From contig JAPYXD010000704.1 in the NCBI GenBank assembly GCA_030998225.1, positions 11,098,001 to 11,162,000 on the forward strand: a stretch of 64,000 nt of DNA, in the 5' to 3' direction. The notes beneath the pieces were generated by a model, which saw nothing but the letters and a program-made list of their open reading frames with translations, had not been told where the DNA came from and ran no database searches. Shown here in pieces: positions 34,009-44,737 of this stretch. Position numbers and translations under genes: made by a program. Position 1 is the stretch's first letter; each line of letters begins with the position of its first letter. This DNA is from Diplolepis rosae (taxonomy: Eukaryota > Arthropoda > Insecta > Hymenoptera > Diplolepididae).

Positions 34009-34842
34009 TACAGGGCGGACCATCTAACATTTGGAATTTGAATCGACTATATAAACAAAATGGTTTTACTAGAAAGATTGAACCTTTCCATTTAAGAATG
34101 AAACACAACATCATTTAAATGACTGTTACGACTGGCCTTACGGTACCCCATTCGATCAAACCAATTTTTTAGTACATTTTCGAATTTTTGGGCTTCAATC
34201 CCATGAATGGCAACATCGATTCCGTGCTTTAAGAGGGGAAATAGGTTTAAAAAGGGGTTTTTTTGAATGATTTTTTTGACAATAAAGGAATGAATATAAT
34301 TTATTTATATTTTGTGAACATTTTCTACATATATTTAAGAAGAAATTGTGAAATTTTCAAATTTTTTTTTTGAGAAACATGGAAGATATCGGCTGCTGCC
34401 CATCAAACGTCACTATTTGAAGTCGGTACTTTCGTACATTCTGGAAGCGACAGATTTTATCTGAAATCAATAAGGTTCCAAATTTAGCTTCGTCACATAT
34501 ATGGTTTCTATGTGAACCTAATTCCACCAAAAAAAAAAACAGAAAATTCAATTTTCTATGGGTGTGTAAACAGGAGACATTGATTTTTGGGCATTTTTTC
34601 ATAACTTTTTTTGCGTTTAAAAAATACTTAAAACAATAATGCAACTTCAGATTTAGGTTCAAATAGAGCGTAATTATATAAGGAAAGTATCTGCTAATTA
34701 TTAAAATGATTGATCGAAAACTTTTTGCGCTACAGTGTACGGAAGTCCTAAAAAAGTCGTTTCGAGAAAAATGCGTTTAAAAAAAAATTGTTGAAAACAA
34801 CAAAGTCGAGACGGTAATGACATTATTTTAATTACTTACTGG

Positions 34843-34968
34843 TTAATCAGCGATTCCAGCACCATATAGTAATCCTTCTTCTTCTCCATAAATTTCATTT
34901 TGAACTTGCAATTCATCTTTTTGAGTTTTACATACCATGCGGTCCAGCACGTAAGGGGAGACATCCAC
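34843..34968 (-). pseudogene. C-terminal remnant of a TTAA-element transposase
   Basis: The minus-strand frame reads VLDRMVCKTQKDELQVQ, then NEIYGEEEGLLYGAGIAD-stop, with the stop at 34843-34845. The ending matches EEEEGELYGPGIAD-stop in the TTAA element at 10306 and, more weakly, GLYGLDIFD-stop at 9651. All three lie 55-80 bp from the same GAGAAAAA.GCGTTTAAA motif. The upstream part is lost at the R1 insertion. I cannot name the superfamily with certainty; Kolobok-like or piggyBac-like are the candidates with TTAA targets. Confidence 0.7.
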
Positions 34969-37250
34969 TTTTTTTTTTTTTTTTTTTTTTGGTGAGTAGG
35001 AAAAATGGCAAAATCTTTTATAGACGTTGTACAGGACTCTCCTAGGACGGGTCTAGGCATACCTGTTAAAACCAAAAAACCCCCTCTCTCGAACCAATAC
35101 ACCACCCGCGGAACCGCCTTTCGGCTTTAAACTTCACGGGTGGTTGGTTCCATTAAAGTCGCATACGACTCTTCCGTCATCCGTTCGCTCGGAACTTCCA
35201 CCCGCGGCCACACGCCCACCAGGATAACCGACTAGCCGCGCCACCCAGGGGAGAAACAAACAGATTCCTCCCCCGAACGACGCGGACAGTCAAGTCTACC
35301 CGAGACGCAGGACCGCGGGTGCCGGCCCCGATGCGATTTCTACTGGCCCTCCCCGTTGTTTCGCTCTCGACGCCCATCAAGTTCTCTCGTCTTCATCACA
35401 AGTGTGAGGAATGACTCGATGAACGTCCAGAACCGTTCAGACTGGAGCATGAGGGGGACCATCGTGTCAGGAGTAAGTTCGGAACCCACCGCCTGACCGA
35501 GGACCTCCCTAGCCACACCCCATTTTGCGCAGACGAAGAGTGCGTGCTCTGCGTTATCCACCGGTCAATCGCAGTAGCAACACGTCTCCTCGTCTCTCTT
35601 CTTAAAACGCCTCAGGTACGCGTTAAAACAGCCATGGCCCGAGAGCGCTTGTGCCAAGTAAAAGCCGACTTCCCGGTGCTTTCTGTTCAGCCAGGTGGCG
35701 AGCTCCGGGATCAGGCGGTAGGTCCATCTCCCTGTCTGCTCACCATGCCATCTCATCTGCCATTTCTCGACGAGTCTGCGCCTTCCATCCTTGCGGATGG
35801 CCTCCTTCGCGCGAGCGATTTCCTGCAGGTCGGCGCAGGTAAGCTCCTTGCGAAGCTGAAAGGTCTCTTTCCTTTCCTCCGCCAATAAATCTATTGGCGG
35901 GACGCTCGCCAGGACCAGCACAGCGCTCGTCGAGATAGTTCTATATGCCGAAACTATTCTCAGCGCGACAAGTCTCTGCGCCGAGAACAGCTTCTTCTGG
36001 ATAGCATGGTTTTGCAAGGCATTGGCCCAGACCGGAGCTGCATAAAGCAGCTTCGAATGGACCACGCTCGCCACCAATCTTCTTTTCGCTTCCCTGGGTC
36101 CACCAATGTTTGGCATAAGCCGGGCCAAGTTTGCTCCACATTGGATGGCTTTGGCGGCTGCGATCTTTAGGTGTTCGCCAAAGCTAAGCCTACGATCCAG
36201 CTGCACCCCCAGGTACTTAATGCTTGTTTTCCACTCGACTTCATGCTCTCCGAGAACGATCCTCGGGTATTGGAAGGATCTCCTGTCCGTAACGAGCAAA
36301 GCCTCGGTTTTCTCAGGGGCCATTTTAAGACCTCTGACATCCAACCAGCGCTTCGCTCGCCACAGACTTTCATTGATCCTCAGCTCTAGGATTCCGACGT
36401 CGTCAGCGGCGCACACGACAAGTGCGTCATCCGCGAAGCCGACGATGCTCGTTCCAGCAGGCAGGTCCATGCGCAGGAAATCGTCGTACATGACCTCCCG
36501 ACCAAGAGAGCCTGAAGCCGTTGTAGAATCAACTCCTCCAGAAGCTTCCCCATCGTATCCAATAAGCATATTGGTCTATACGACGAGGCAACCCCTAGAG
36601 GTTTGTTGCCCTTCCTCAGCAGGACCAACCTCTGCTTCTTCCAATCTGCGAAGAACCTGCCCTCCCGAAGACAGGAGTTAAAGGCTTCTAGGAGGATCTC
36701 TGGGTACGCCCCGATCACCTCTTTGAGGATCTCGTTCGGCACCCCGTCGATACCCGGCGCTGTATTTGCCTTAAGCCTTCCACCCGCTCTCTTTAGTTCT
36801 TCGAGAGTGAAGAGTTCTTCGCGCCGGACCACGCAGGAACTTCGGTCCTGTCTTTGGAACGGCTCCACGTGTGGAAACAAGCTACGCACAATGTACTGGA
36901 CTCGATCGGGATTATCCAGGCCCGGGGTCTTTCTTCTAGCCACCAATCTCTTGGTGACTATTTTGAAGGCGAGACCCCATGGGTTCTTCTCGGCCTCACC
37001 GATCAAGTCTTTCCAGCATTGAAGTCGGCTTTTCTTTATGCCTCGCCTCAAAGCTGTTTTTGCCCCTTTCCATGCCTCGTGCAGCGTAGCATCCCCCTTT
37101 GAACGGGTGAATTTTCGCCGCGCTGCGAGGCATTCTCGACGTAGGGCTGCCAACTGGTCGTTCCACCAGTACATCGAACCCTTGGCTTGCCTGCGCTCAC
37201 GGCGAGGCATCGAGTAGTCGCAGGCCGCGACCACCTTCTGCCTCAAATTT
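34969..37250 (-). mobile_element. R1-clade non-LTR retrotransposon, 5'-truncated
   Basis: On the minus strand the element ends in a 22-base poly(A) (T run at 34969-34990), preceded by a 3' untranslated region of about 350 bp. GC content is far above that of the flanks. It begins, 5'-truncated, at about 37250 in the linker before the reverse transcriptase domain. It lies inside the TTAA element at 34233. A second copy of its 3' end lies at 37328-37996. No clear target duplication was found for this copy. Confidence 0.9.
35340..37246 (-). pseudogene. R1-clade reverse transcriptase (ORF2) pseudogene
   Basis: ORF2 proteins of this clade carry endonuclease, reverse transcriptase and a C-terminal zinc knuckle; the endonuclease is absent here by truncation. 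Readable parts are the linker YWWNDQLAALRRECLAARR, the RT entry KANTAPGIDGVPNEILKEV and SSYRPICLLDTMGKLLEELI. At about 36500 an internal deletion (roughly 140 residues by comparison with the family) removes the palm motif with the first catalytic Asp and shifts the frame. The next frame gives VMYDDFLRMDLPAG and the catalytic FADDALVV. It then runs to the knuckle CCYCD, an in-frame TGA (35565-35567), and DNAEHALFVC, ending at 35340. Confidence 0.9.
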
Positions 37251-37327
37251 ATGACATAAAAAAAAATTGGATTTTTTGAGTCATCTAAACGTATGTCCCC
37301 TCTTAAGTCCTCAATCGTCTATGGATG

Positions 37328-37996
37328 TTTTTTTTTCTTTTGTTGTAAGGAGGAAAAATGGCCAAATCTTTTAAAGACATTGTAGAGGACTCTCCTAGGA
37401 CGAGTCTAGGCATACCTGTTAAAACCAAAAACCCCCTCTCTGAAACCAATACACTGCTCGTGGAACCGCTTTTCGGCTTTAAACTTCGCGGCCGGTTGGT
37501 TCCAGCTTAAAGTCGTGTACGACTCTTCCGTCATCCGTTCGCCCGGGACTCCCATCCGCGGCCACACGCCCGTTAGGCAAACCGACTAGCCGCGCCAACC
37601 AGGGGAGGGATAAAAAGAATCCTCCCCCGGGCGACGCGGACAGCCAAGTCTGCCCAAAATGCAGGACCGCGGGTGCAAGCCCCGATGCGATTTCTACTGG
37701 CCCTCCTTGTTACCGCGCTCCGCACGCCCGTCGAGTTCCCTCGTCTTCATCGCCAGGGTGAGGAATGACTCGATAAGCATCCATATTTGTTCAGACTGGA
37801 GCATGAGAGGGACCATCGTGTCAGGAGTGTATTGTGTGCCTACTGCTCGACAGACAGCCTCCCTTGCCTCATCCCACCTGGCTCAAACAAAGAGTATGTG
37901 CTCCGCATTGTCCATAAGGGATCCGCAGTAGCGACACGACTCATCGTCTCTTTTCTTGAAGCGCTTCAGGTACGCATTAAAGCAACCATGGCCCCA
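37328..37996 (-). mobile_element. Second R1-clade copy, 3' end only
   Basis: The 669-bp fragment has the same orientation as the copy at 34969 and is closely similar to its last part. The poly(A) side is at 37328 (T9 C T4). A 10-bp target duplication flanks it: CATCCAGAGA / CATCCATAGA on the minus strand (37997-38006 and 37318-37327), within the rosa transposase gene. This is target-primed insertion with 5' truncation. Confidence 0.9.
37694..37996 (-). pseudogene. R1-clade ORF2 C-terminus, fragment
   Basis: It reads HGCFNAYLKRFKKRDDESCR, YCGSLMDNAEHILFV, then a stop where the family has Cys (TGA), then ARWDEAREAV...TPDTMVPLMLQSEQIW and ends ELDGRAERGNKEGQ-stop at 37694. The CxxC of the zinc knuckle is intact here (CRYC), while the last Cys of the knuckle is the stop. 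It differs from copy 1 at several residues, so the two are separate insertions rather than a recent duplication. Confidence 0.85.
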
Positions 37997-38479
37997 TCTC
38001 TGGATGGTTAGCGTAAAACTTATCCTTAAAGGCTCCACACAAAAAAATAGTACAACGGGGTCAAATCACAGCTCCGAGGCGGACAATTGACATCAGAATT
38101 TCGGCTGATTATTCGATCTTCGAAAACGGTGCGCAAAAGATCGATTGTTATGTTGGCTGTGTGAGAAGTGGCCCCGTCCTGTTGAAACCATATGTCGTCC
38201 ATGCCATCCTCTTCAATTTTTGGTAACAAAAATTCATTGAGTATGGCACGGTATTGCTCGTCATTGACCGTAACGGCGGCTCCTTGCTCATTTTCGAAGA
38301 AAAATGCCCAATAATGCTGCCACCGTATCAAAATCCGCACCCAACAGTCACTCGTTGAGGGTGCATCGGCTTCTCAATGATGACGTTTGGATTTTCCGAG
38401 CCCCAAATGCGACAATTTTGCTTATTGACCTTATTGAACTTTTGCCCAAATAATCGAAAATGTACTGAAAAATTGGGTT

Positions 38480-39202
38480 GATCATCGTATTTTGGTGGAA
38501 GTTTATGGTGAACATGCTCTAGCTGAGCGAACGTGCCAAAAGTGATTTGCACGATTTAAAAGTGGTGATTTTGGCTTGGAAGACGAAGAACGTCCTGGGT
38601 AGCCAAAAAAGTTTGAAGATGAAGAACTGGAAGCATTACTCGATGAAGATTGTTGCCAAACACAAGAAGAGCTCGCAGAATCTTTGGGAGTCACTAAAGC
38701 AGCCATTTCAAAACGTTTAAAAACAGCCGGATACATTCAAAAGCAAGGAAATTAGGTTCCACATGAACTCAAGCCGAGAGACGTTGAAAGACGGTTTTGC
38801 ATGTCCGAAATGCTGCTGGAACGCCACAAAAAGAAGTCATTTTTGCATCGGATTGTTACTGGTGATGAAAAATGGATCCATTACGACAACCCCAAGCGCA
38901 AAAAATCATATGTGAAACCCGGCCAACCAGCCAAATCAAGGGCAAAGCCGAATATCCATGGCGCGAAGGTAATTCTTTGTATTTGGTGGGATCAGAAGGG
39001 TGTGCTGTATTATGAGCTGCTAAAACCGGGTGAAATCATCATTGGAGAACGCCACCGAACACAATACGGTTCACATCAGAACAGAGTATCAAAAATTAGC
39101 TTGATTCATTCTTGGCCGCCAAGCCGGCCAAGATGGGAAAAAGTCATAACTTCAGATGGGCAATACTTTAATAATACTATTGTGCATGTTTTTCTTAAAT
39201 AA
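38480..39202 (+). pseudogene. Mariner transposase relic (Mos1-like), internally deleted
   Basis: The frame opens DHRILVEVYGEHALAERTC, with the first 30 or so residues missing, and runs to the stop at 39200-39202. Three stops replace Trp, Gln/Arg and Trp (after CQK, EERPG and KQGN). The first catalytic motif is intact: IVTGDEKWIHYDNPKRKKSY. After WWDQKGVLYYELLKPGEIII a deletion of roughly 130 residues removes the other two catalytic Asp residues. The end PRWEKVITSDGQYFN is typical of the family. It belongs to the same group as the relic at 16895 but is a separate copy. No clear TIRs remain. Confidence 0.9.
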
Positions 39203-39383
39203 ACGCTCAAATTTTGAAAAAAACCGCACGAATTAAGTTTCCATGATTCCTTACTCTTCTACTTAGATGTGACTATAATAGATACGATTATAAAAAAAAA
39301 TAAGTACCAATGGGCATTTATGTAAAACGTGCTCCCACGGTGACCCTCACTTCATACGATACTAAATGCCGAAGCCACCTGAA

Positions 39384-40009
39384 GGGGGACTTCCACCTTG
39401 TGACTCCGTTTTCGGGCCAAAATTCAACATTTTTTTCTACATGAAGGCATAAGATATCACAATGATTTTTTGGTATGTTTTTCGTTTATTCCTGAAGATA
39501 AAAAATATATTTACAAGAAAATTTCGAAAAAAAAATTTCGTGGTATAGTCGTCCCCGAACATGACCTTGTCGGAAAGTTGGAGCCAAAATGTAACCATGA
39601 TTTTAGCATCCTAGGTCGACTAAAACAAAAAAGCACAGCACAGTTTTAATCAGTAGCGTGTTGACTTTCTTTCGGGATATGCGTTTTCAACCATTTTTAA
39701 ATCAAGCGAAATGGCATCTATTTAAAAAAAAAAAAATTGCATTTTTTGGCCTATTTTCGATAGTTCATGTAGTTATAAAAGTGCGAAAAACGAAAATAAA
39801 ATAAATCTAGCACTCTAAACAAATAGTTTTGAGAAAAACGCGTTTAAGGTTAAAGTTTAAAGCCTAGTTACCTTTAAAACTTTGTAACTCTGAAAGCGAC
39901 ATTTTTTTCATAAAATCCTTTTGGGAATCCATTTTCGATAATTCATAGATTCGAAAAATGCAACAACAAAAAATTCGATTTTTTGGAACGCACAAGGTGG
40001 AAGTCCGCC
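39384..40009. mobile_element. 626-bp TTAA-target element
   Basis: The TIRs are GGGGGACTTCCACCTTGTG and, inverted, CACAAGGTGGAAGTCC. TTAA follows at 40010-40013. The left flank reads TGAA (39380-39383), one base off TTAA. The family motif GAGAAAAACGCGTTTAAGG lies at about 39830. It has no transposase. Confidence 0.75.
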
Positions 40010-40013
40010 TTAA

Positions 40014-40371
40014 GGGCATATAATACTCGAGAAAAATCGGAATTTTGTGTCAACAACTCGATACACTTTCTACATATTCACGTCCAAAATACATTAAATT
40101 TTGTTTTCAAAACGTAGGAAATAGTAGAGAAAATAAAAAGAAACGTTAATAGATTACTTTGGTTTTTAATAATACAAAAAAATTTTCCGATAGATTTTGC
40201 TAAATTTGAACTTTTTTTCATTTCCCAAACCAAAAGTAGTCTATCTACGTCCGTTTTCATCTCCTCTACTATTTCCCAAATTTTGGAATCAGAATTTTAT
40301 GTGTTTTGGACATAAACATGTAGAAACTTAAAATCAATAAAATTTGCTAATTTGCTAAGTATCACATGGCC
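40014..40371. mobile_element. 358-bp TTAA-target foldback element
   Basis: It lies between TTAA at 40010-40013 (shared with the preceding element) and 40372-40375. The ends are GGGCATATAATACTC and, inverted, AGTATCACATGGCC. The inside is itself an inverted repeat (CGTCCAAAATACATTAAATT against ATTTTATGTGTTTTGGAC). It is related to 20135-21701. The minus frame at 40078-40260 is a translation of this repeat. Confidence 0.75.
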
Positions 40372-40375
40372 TTAA

Positions 40376-40795
40376 GTATACTTTGGCAAATGGTTAGATC
40401 CAAGAGTGACTCATACCTTACATCTTTCTTATTCTACTTGCTTCAGTCAATTTGAAGGGTTCAGAGCATCATTAGAACAAGGGTTTTTTCTGCTCCGAAG
40501 AAAATCAGTGTCCATAAGGTCATTGATCAATCCAAACGACTTGGCCAAATTTCTGTAAAGTTCCTGTAAGATAGATTTTTTGGTTTAGAAAATATTATTC
40601 TAGAAATTTATAAAATACAGGAGAAGACAATAGAGAATTAATTTCACTTTTAAAACTGTTTGAGCTATCATTAAGGGGTCAGTACCACATCTCAAAGCCT
40701 TTTTTCAAGAATTTGTTTTTCATAGTAAAATTTATTTTATAATTCCAAACTTTTAATATAGGAAAGATAAGGTTTTAAATGATACTTTTAATCAT
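40376..40795. other. AT-rich spacer without a gene
   Basis: No recognisable gene or repeat. Confidence 0.4.
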
Positions 40796-40796
40796 G

Positions 40797-40882
40797 TTTT
40801 ACTACTAGCGGGTCATAAAGTGGATTTTATTGCCCCGCAGAGGGCAATGAAATGTACTTAATAACCCGATAGTAGAAAAATC
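40797..40882. repeat. Isolated CTACTAG hairpin core
   Basis: Only the 86-bp hairpin part is present: TACTACTAGCGGGTCATAAA, the GCCCCGCAGAGGGC centre, and AATAACCCGATAGTAGAAA. It shows that the hairpin can exist apart from the rest of the repeat. Confidence 0.75.
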
Positions 40883-42660
40883 ATATATTGTGATAGAATT
40901 TCTCGTTACTATTGCTTCTTACCAATTTTTAAAAAATGATAACTAATCATTTTATAATTTTTTCTATGTTATCAATATTTTAATGATTAAAAATTAATAT
41001 ATGATTTTTTTTACTGTTTCAGGTAAGTTTCCATTTTGGATGCTGCTGTTATGATAAAGAACAATAGATGTTCTAAAAGACTTTTCTCATACTCGAATTT
41101 GGTAACAATATATCAGATTTTATCATTGCAATTTCTGCAACATAAGGTTAGTGCACATCTTCAATAAAGGCATTAGTCATATAAAACTTTCCCCCAATTC
41201 AAAATGTTTTCATCTTTTATTCTTTTTACCATAGCGTCCTAATATGGATGTTTGTTATTTAAAAATCTACAATTAATTTTTCTTACTTTAAATTTTTTTA
41301 GACCCAACTGATTCCTAAATAGAAACATTTTTATCAAGTTCGATCACATATTTACTAATTTATCGACCAGAGTAATTATATAGTGAATAAAAAAATAGAA
41401 ATTTCATTAAACGCTTTATTTGCATTGAGAAAAAATTTAAAGTAAAATTATTCACTAACATAAATCAGAAGTTGATTTGAATATCTTGCTTTCATATAAA
41501 TCAAGAAAAAAAAGTTGGTTGTCGCATCCAATTTGTTGGACTTTGGGGCGTCATCACTAAGAAAAAGACTTTTTTTTTCTTGTCCCAGCAAAACATTTTT
41601 GTTAAAATAACCAAAATTTGATTGACTTGGCAAAAGTTTTTGTTAGCTCAACAAAAGAATTTTGTTGCATAAATACCAACAAAATATTTTTGTTGATTAA
41701 ACAGAACTCTTTTTTCAGTACAATTTATTGATTGTCACAACAAATTCTTGGCTAGCACAACTACGAATTGGTGTTTTTATTCAGGATCATTACACTGACC
41801 AATCAAATACTGATACCAAGCAACTTGTGACTGTGTTAGCCAAAAATTAGTTGTGACAACCAATAAATTGGATAGCACCCTAACCTCCAACTAATTGAAT
41901 CGCACGCCAACCTTTTTTGTCACTGCAATATATAATTGACCTGACTGACTGTAGTTTACTTACTGTGTTTGTTTAATTAGTTTCGTAATGTTATGATCAA
42001 AAGTAATTTGTCTGAATATTATCGAAATTGCATCAAAATTCATTAGTAGCTTTAAACTCTGGAATTTGCTTCACATTAAAATACAATGCCTTCTCAGTGT
42101 GAAAGAAAATTGCGGATTTGTTAAACAATGCATTCTACTCTTTTCTTACTTTTGTTACCACTATTGTAAACTCATAATCAGTCATACGGAAGTAATTAAT
42201 CACTTTGACGCTAATTACTATTTACTTCACGCCAACAAAAAAAGATAGACCTTGACAATGGCCTTATTGAAGAGCATTCTTTATCAATGTCTAACATAAG
42301 AAATAATTCCTAAAAATTACCTCATAATAGGTAATTATTAATGAAAAAAATATAATTTTATATAAGATTTATAGACTTTAAAACTCTAAGATTACTTTTT
42401 TTTTTGAAAAATTTTCATAAATTATTTGCGCTTAATTCAACGTTTCTGGTGTTTGAAAAAAGTAGGTTTCACAAATGGATATCAATTTTCTTCGAAAGAG
42501 TTATTTTTTTTGTCTATTAACGACCACTAATGGTTGCTATTACTCATTTTATATTTTTTCTTTGAAACTAATTTCAACAATTGAAGTTCCATTGCCTGGT
42601 GTAGTTTCAAAAACAAATGTTATTTTCTCTACTAAAACCAAACGACGAATGCTATCATTT
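40883..42660. other. AT-rich stretch without a supported gene
   Basis: A possible short element lies at about 41557-41718, with CACTAAGAAAAAGA and TTTTTTCAGT ends and an interior full of TTTTTGTTG / CAACAAAA words in both orientations. The frames at 41448-41633, 42066-42248 and 42475-42726 have no domain. Confidence 0.4.
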
Positions 42661-42667
42661 CAACCTA

Positions 42668-43076
42668 CAGCGGGACCTCGTTCGTGTCGCAAACATCACT
42701 TCCGGTCCTTTCAGGGGCGTACGTAGGTAAAAGTGCTCGATATGACATGAAACATAACCTCACTCTATAAGAACTTAGCGAGGATATCAGTTCAATTTAC
42801 ATAACTCATTAAAAGTACATAATAAGATTACATAAATGAGAAAAAATACTTTATTCAACTGGATTCATTAATGCTATTCTTCTTACAAATAAATTTCCCA
42901 TTTATGTATGTTAAAAATGATCGTTGGCAATTTTTTTTTACTTCCAATTAAAATCATAAACAAGTGACTTGTAGTGCGCGCGCAAATTTTTGATGCAATT
43001 TCCGCGTCACGAGCGAACTTTTGAGGGGTCACGTGACCACGACACCAACGAGTGCGACACAAACGAGGTCCTACTG
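42668..43076. mobile_element. 409-bp pogo/Tigger-like non-autonomous element
   Basis: TA at 42666-42667 and 43077-43078 flanks CAGCGGGACCTCGTTCGTGT and, inverted, ACAAACGAGGTCCTACTG, with GTCGCAAA / GTGCGACA continuing the TIR. The CAG(T/C)...ACCTCGTT end is typical of pogo/Tigger-type elements. It has no transposase. The minus frame at 42883-43170 is unsupported. Confidence 0.85.
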
Positions 43077-43080
43077 TAAA

Positions 43081-43634
43081 TCGCGAAACAAATTTTTGAA
43101 AAATTTCAATTCTCAAAATTTTTTTGCTAGTGAAGAATTTTCTAAATATCATGTTTAATATAAAACTCATGTTTAATCATGTTTAATATAAATATCGTTC
43201 TTTCACTACCTTTACTATTTTCAATTGTATTGATGATTCTTTATAAAAAAGCTTGCGCTGGGAGTTGGGAGACCTGAAATTTTCGTATATTAGGCTTTGT
43301 AGCTGTATACGTGCCCAGCCTGTAGTCATTTGACCCTGTTCTATACTTATCAGTTTAAACGTTCAGGAACGCGAAACACGTTATGGTACATAAATGTAAA
43401 AATTCACGCACCAACAATCCGTTTTCGTCACTTTGACATTTTTATTGGATAGTAAAAGCTCTATTTTAGAACCTTTCATAAATCCACATTGCAGATCTAA
43501 GTCATCTTTTCAAATTATCTTTCACCAGTTATTTCCTATAATTTTCCGTAAAGTCATATTTTTCATACACTTAACCCATTTAGTGGGGCGACGTCTAATG
43601 TGGCACAGCAGCTAATGTGGCACACTCGTATTTA
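43081..43634. other. Stretch without a gene
   Basis: Unremarkable, except for a small direct repeat, CTAATGTGGCACA, at about 43598 and 43612. Confidence 0.4.
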
Positions 43635-44062
43635 AGGCCATGGGCCAAGCAGGTCACGTGACAAAAATTATATCTTAATCCAACCATGTAAGATAACTTT
43701 TTTTGTTTTTTAAATATCTTGCTCAAAATTTAGTAAATGTATCAGAAGATAATAAGGGACGTCTGTTAACTTTGTTTTGGTAGAAATTCTGCAATTCTTG
43801 AAATTTTGAAAAATTAATCAAAATTTACTGGGACAGGTCTGTTATGTCTTGAATATTCATAATAATATTAAAAAAATGTAGATGAAAGTAAGTAATTTTA
43901 GTAAATTTGTCGAAATTTATTTCTTTAATTCAAAGAGAAAAAAAAGAACAATAAAAAAATTTCTTTAAATCAAAGAAACTTTTCTTCGACCGTATATCAA
44001 TACACAAATTTTTTTGGTTCAAAGAAAGTTTTTTTTAATCAAAGAAACTTTTTTCTGAGTGT
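43635..44062 (+). repeat. Half of an AGGCCATG foldback plus TTTGATTCAAAG repeat
   Basis: AGGCCATGGGCCAAGCAGGT follows TA and continues through TCACGTGAC and CATGTAAGATAAC as in the element at 55407, but only the left half is present. From about 43918 words such as TTTCTTTAAATCAAAGAAAC and GACCGTATATCAA recur, also found at 52735-53155, ending TTTTTTCTGAGTGTA. Confidence 0.6.
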
Positions 44063-44737
44063 ATAATAATTTGGCAACCCACTGTAAAGCAAACCTGATG
44101 TTTACCTTTTCAAATTGACAGTGATAAATAAATCTCCATTACATTATTAAGCACGCTAAAATCATTTTTTGAATGAATAAAGGCAAACATGATTTTGACT
44201 AATGAATCTAATTTCTGAATCTGTTTTCCATTACTTTTCGCTTATATATTGCTTTATTCTTTATGCTCTGTTTTGATTTACAAATAAACATAATTACCAG
44301 TTTAGTTTGAAAAAATGTATATTTTTAAATTATAATCCTGTTAATTATTTATAATTTATAAATAAAACCAAATAACTTGAAAATTATAAACATTTATTAA
44401 AAATGAAACTTATCGACCGATGGCTATTTTAAGGTTAGTTTGTACTTTTACATTCGGTCTGCTTTCATTTTCTCGACTTTGTGCTGCTATAAGACTACCT
44501 TAATTGGCTCTAGGAATTTATGAATGTAATTCTATCAAAATTATGAGTCTCGAGATCATGATTTTTATATTTTAAAATCACCATTTCACCAGAATCCCAC
44601 TTCACCGAATTTTTATGTTACCAAAAAACCATTCGACCCTACAACACATCCGAACGACAAATAAAAAAATCGAAGAAATGCTGTTTCTGACCATACCATG
44701 TTTATTTGAGGTTTTTGGGGTCACTGAATCTGAACCC
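44063..44737. other. AT-rich spacer without a gene
   Basis: No coding or RNA signal. The last 30 bases (TCACTGAATCTGAACC) pair weakly with the start of the downstream TCAGTGA array. Confidence 0.4.

Larger units (their letters stand above)
34233..37302 (-). mobile_element. TTAA-target element split by an R1 retrotransposon
   Basis: TTAA at 34229-34232 and 37303-37306 flanks the TIRs GAGGGGAAATAGGTTTA and, inverted, TAAACGTATGTCCCCTC. The rosa transposase resumes on each side. About 790 bp belong to this element; the rest is the R1 insertion (34969 to about 37250). It carries GAGAAAAATGCGTTTAAA at about 34763 and a transposase C-terminus on the minus strand. The frame at 34357-34662 is unsupported. 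Confidence 0.85.
34092..38437 (-). pseudogene. Rosa-type transposase pseudogene in three segments
   Basis: Segment 1 (38437-37997) reads VNKQNCRIWGSENPNV, HPQRVTVGCGF, FENEQGAAVTVNDEQYRAIL, WFQQDGATSHTA and PPRSCDLTPLYYF. The second catalytic Asp is in QQDGA. The third should lie 41 residues on (LTPLDYF) but is Tyr. Frameshifts occur near 38305 and 38040. The gene is cut at HPE by an R1 copy. Segment 2 (37327-37303) reads TIEDL after a stop and is cut at TTAA. Segment 3 (34232-34092) continues KHGIDVAIHGIEAQ, ENVLKNWFDRMGYRKASRN and ends VVFHS-stop. The DD41D spacing and the C-terminus point to rosa-type elements. Confidence 0.8.
34011..38440 (-). mobile_element. Rosa-type (DD41D) Tc1/mariner relic with nested insertions
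   Basis: The left TIR CAGGGCGGACCATCTAAC follows TA at 34009-34010. The transposase lies on the minus strand in three pieces, separated by a TTAA element (34233-37302) and a truncated R1 retrotransposon (37328-37996). The 5' half ends at about 38440, where a short opposite-strand piece of the same family's C-terminus (IENVLKNW, about 38445-38478) abuts a mariner relic. The original right end is therefore lost or rearranged. Confidence 0.8.

Noticed and set aside
34357..34662. 101-codon minus-strand frame inside the TTAA element as its transposase
   Set aside because: It lies between the left TIR and the conserved 3' motif, downstream of the C-terminal stop, so it is not coding in that lineage.
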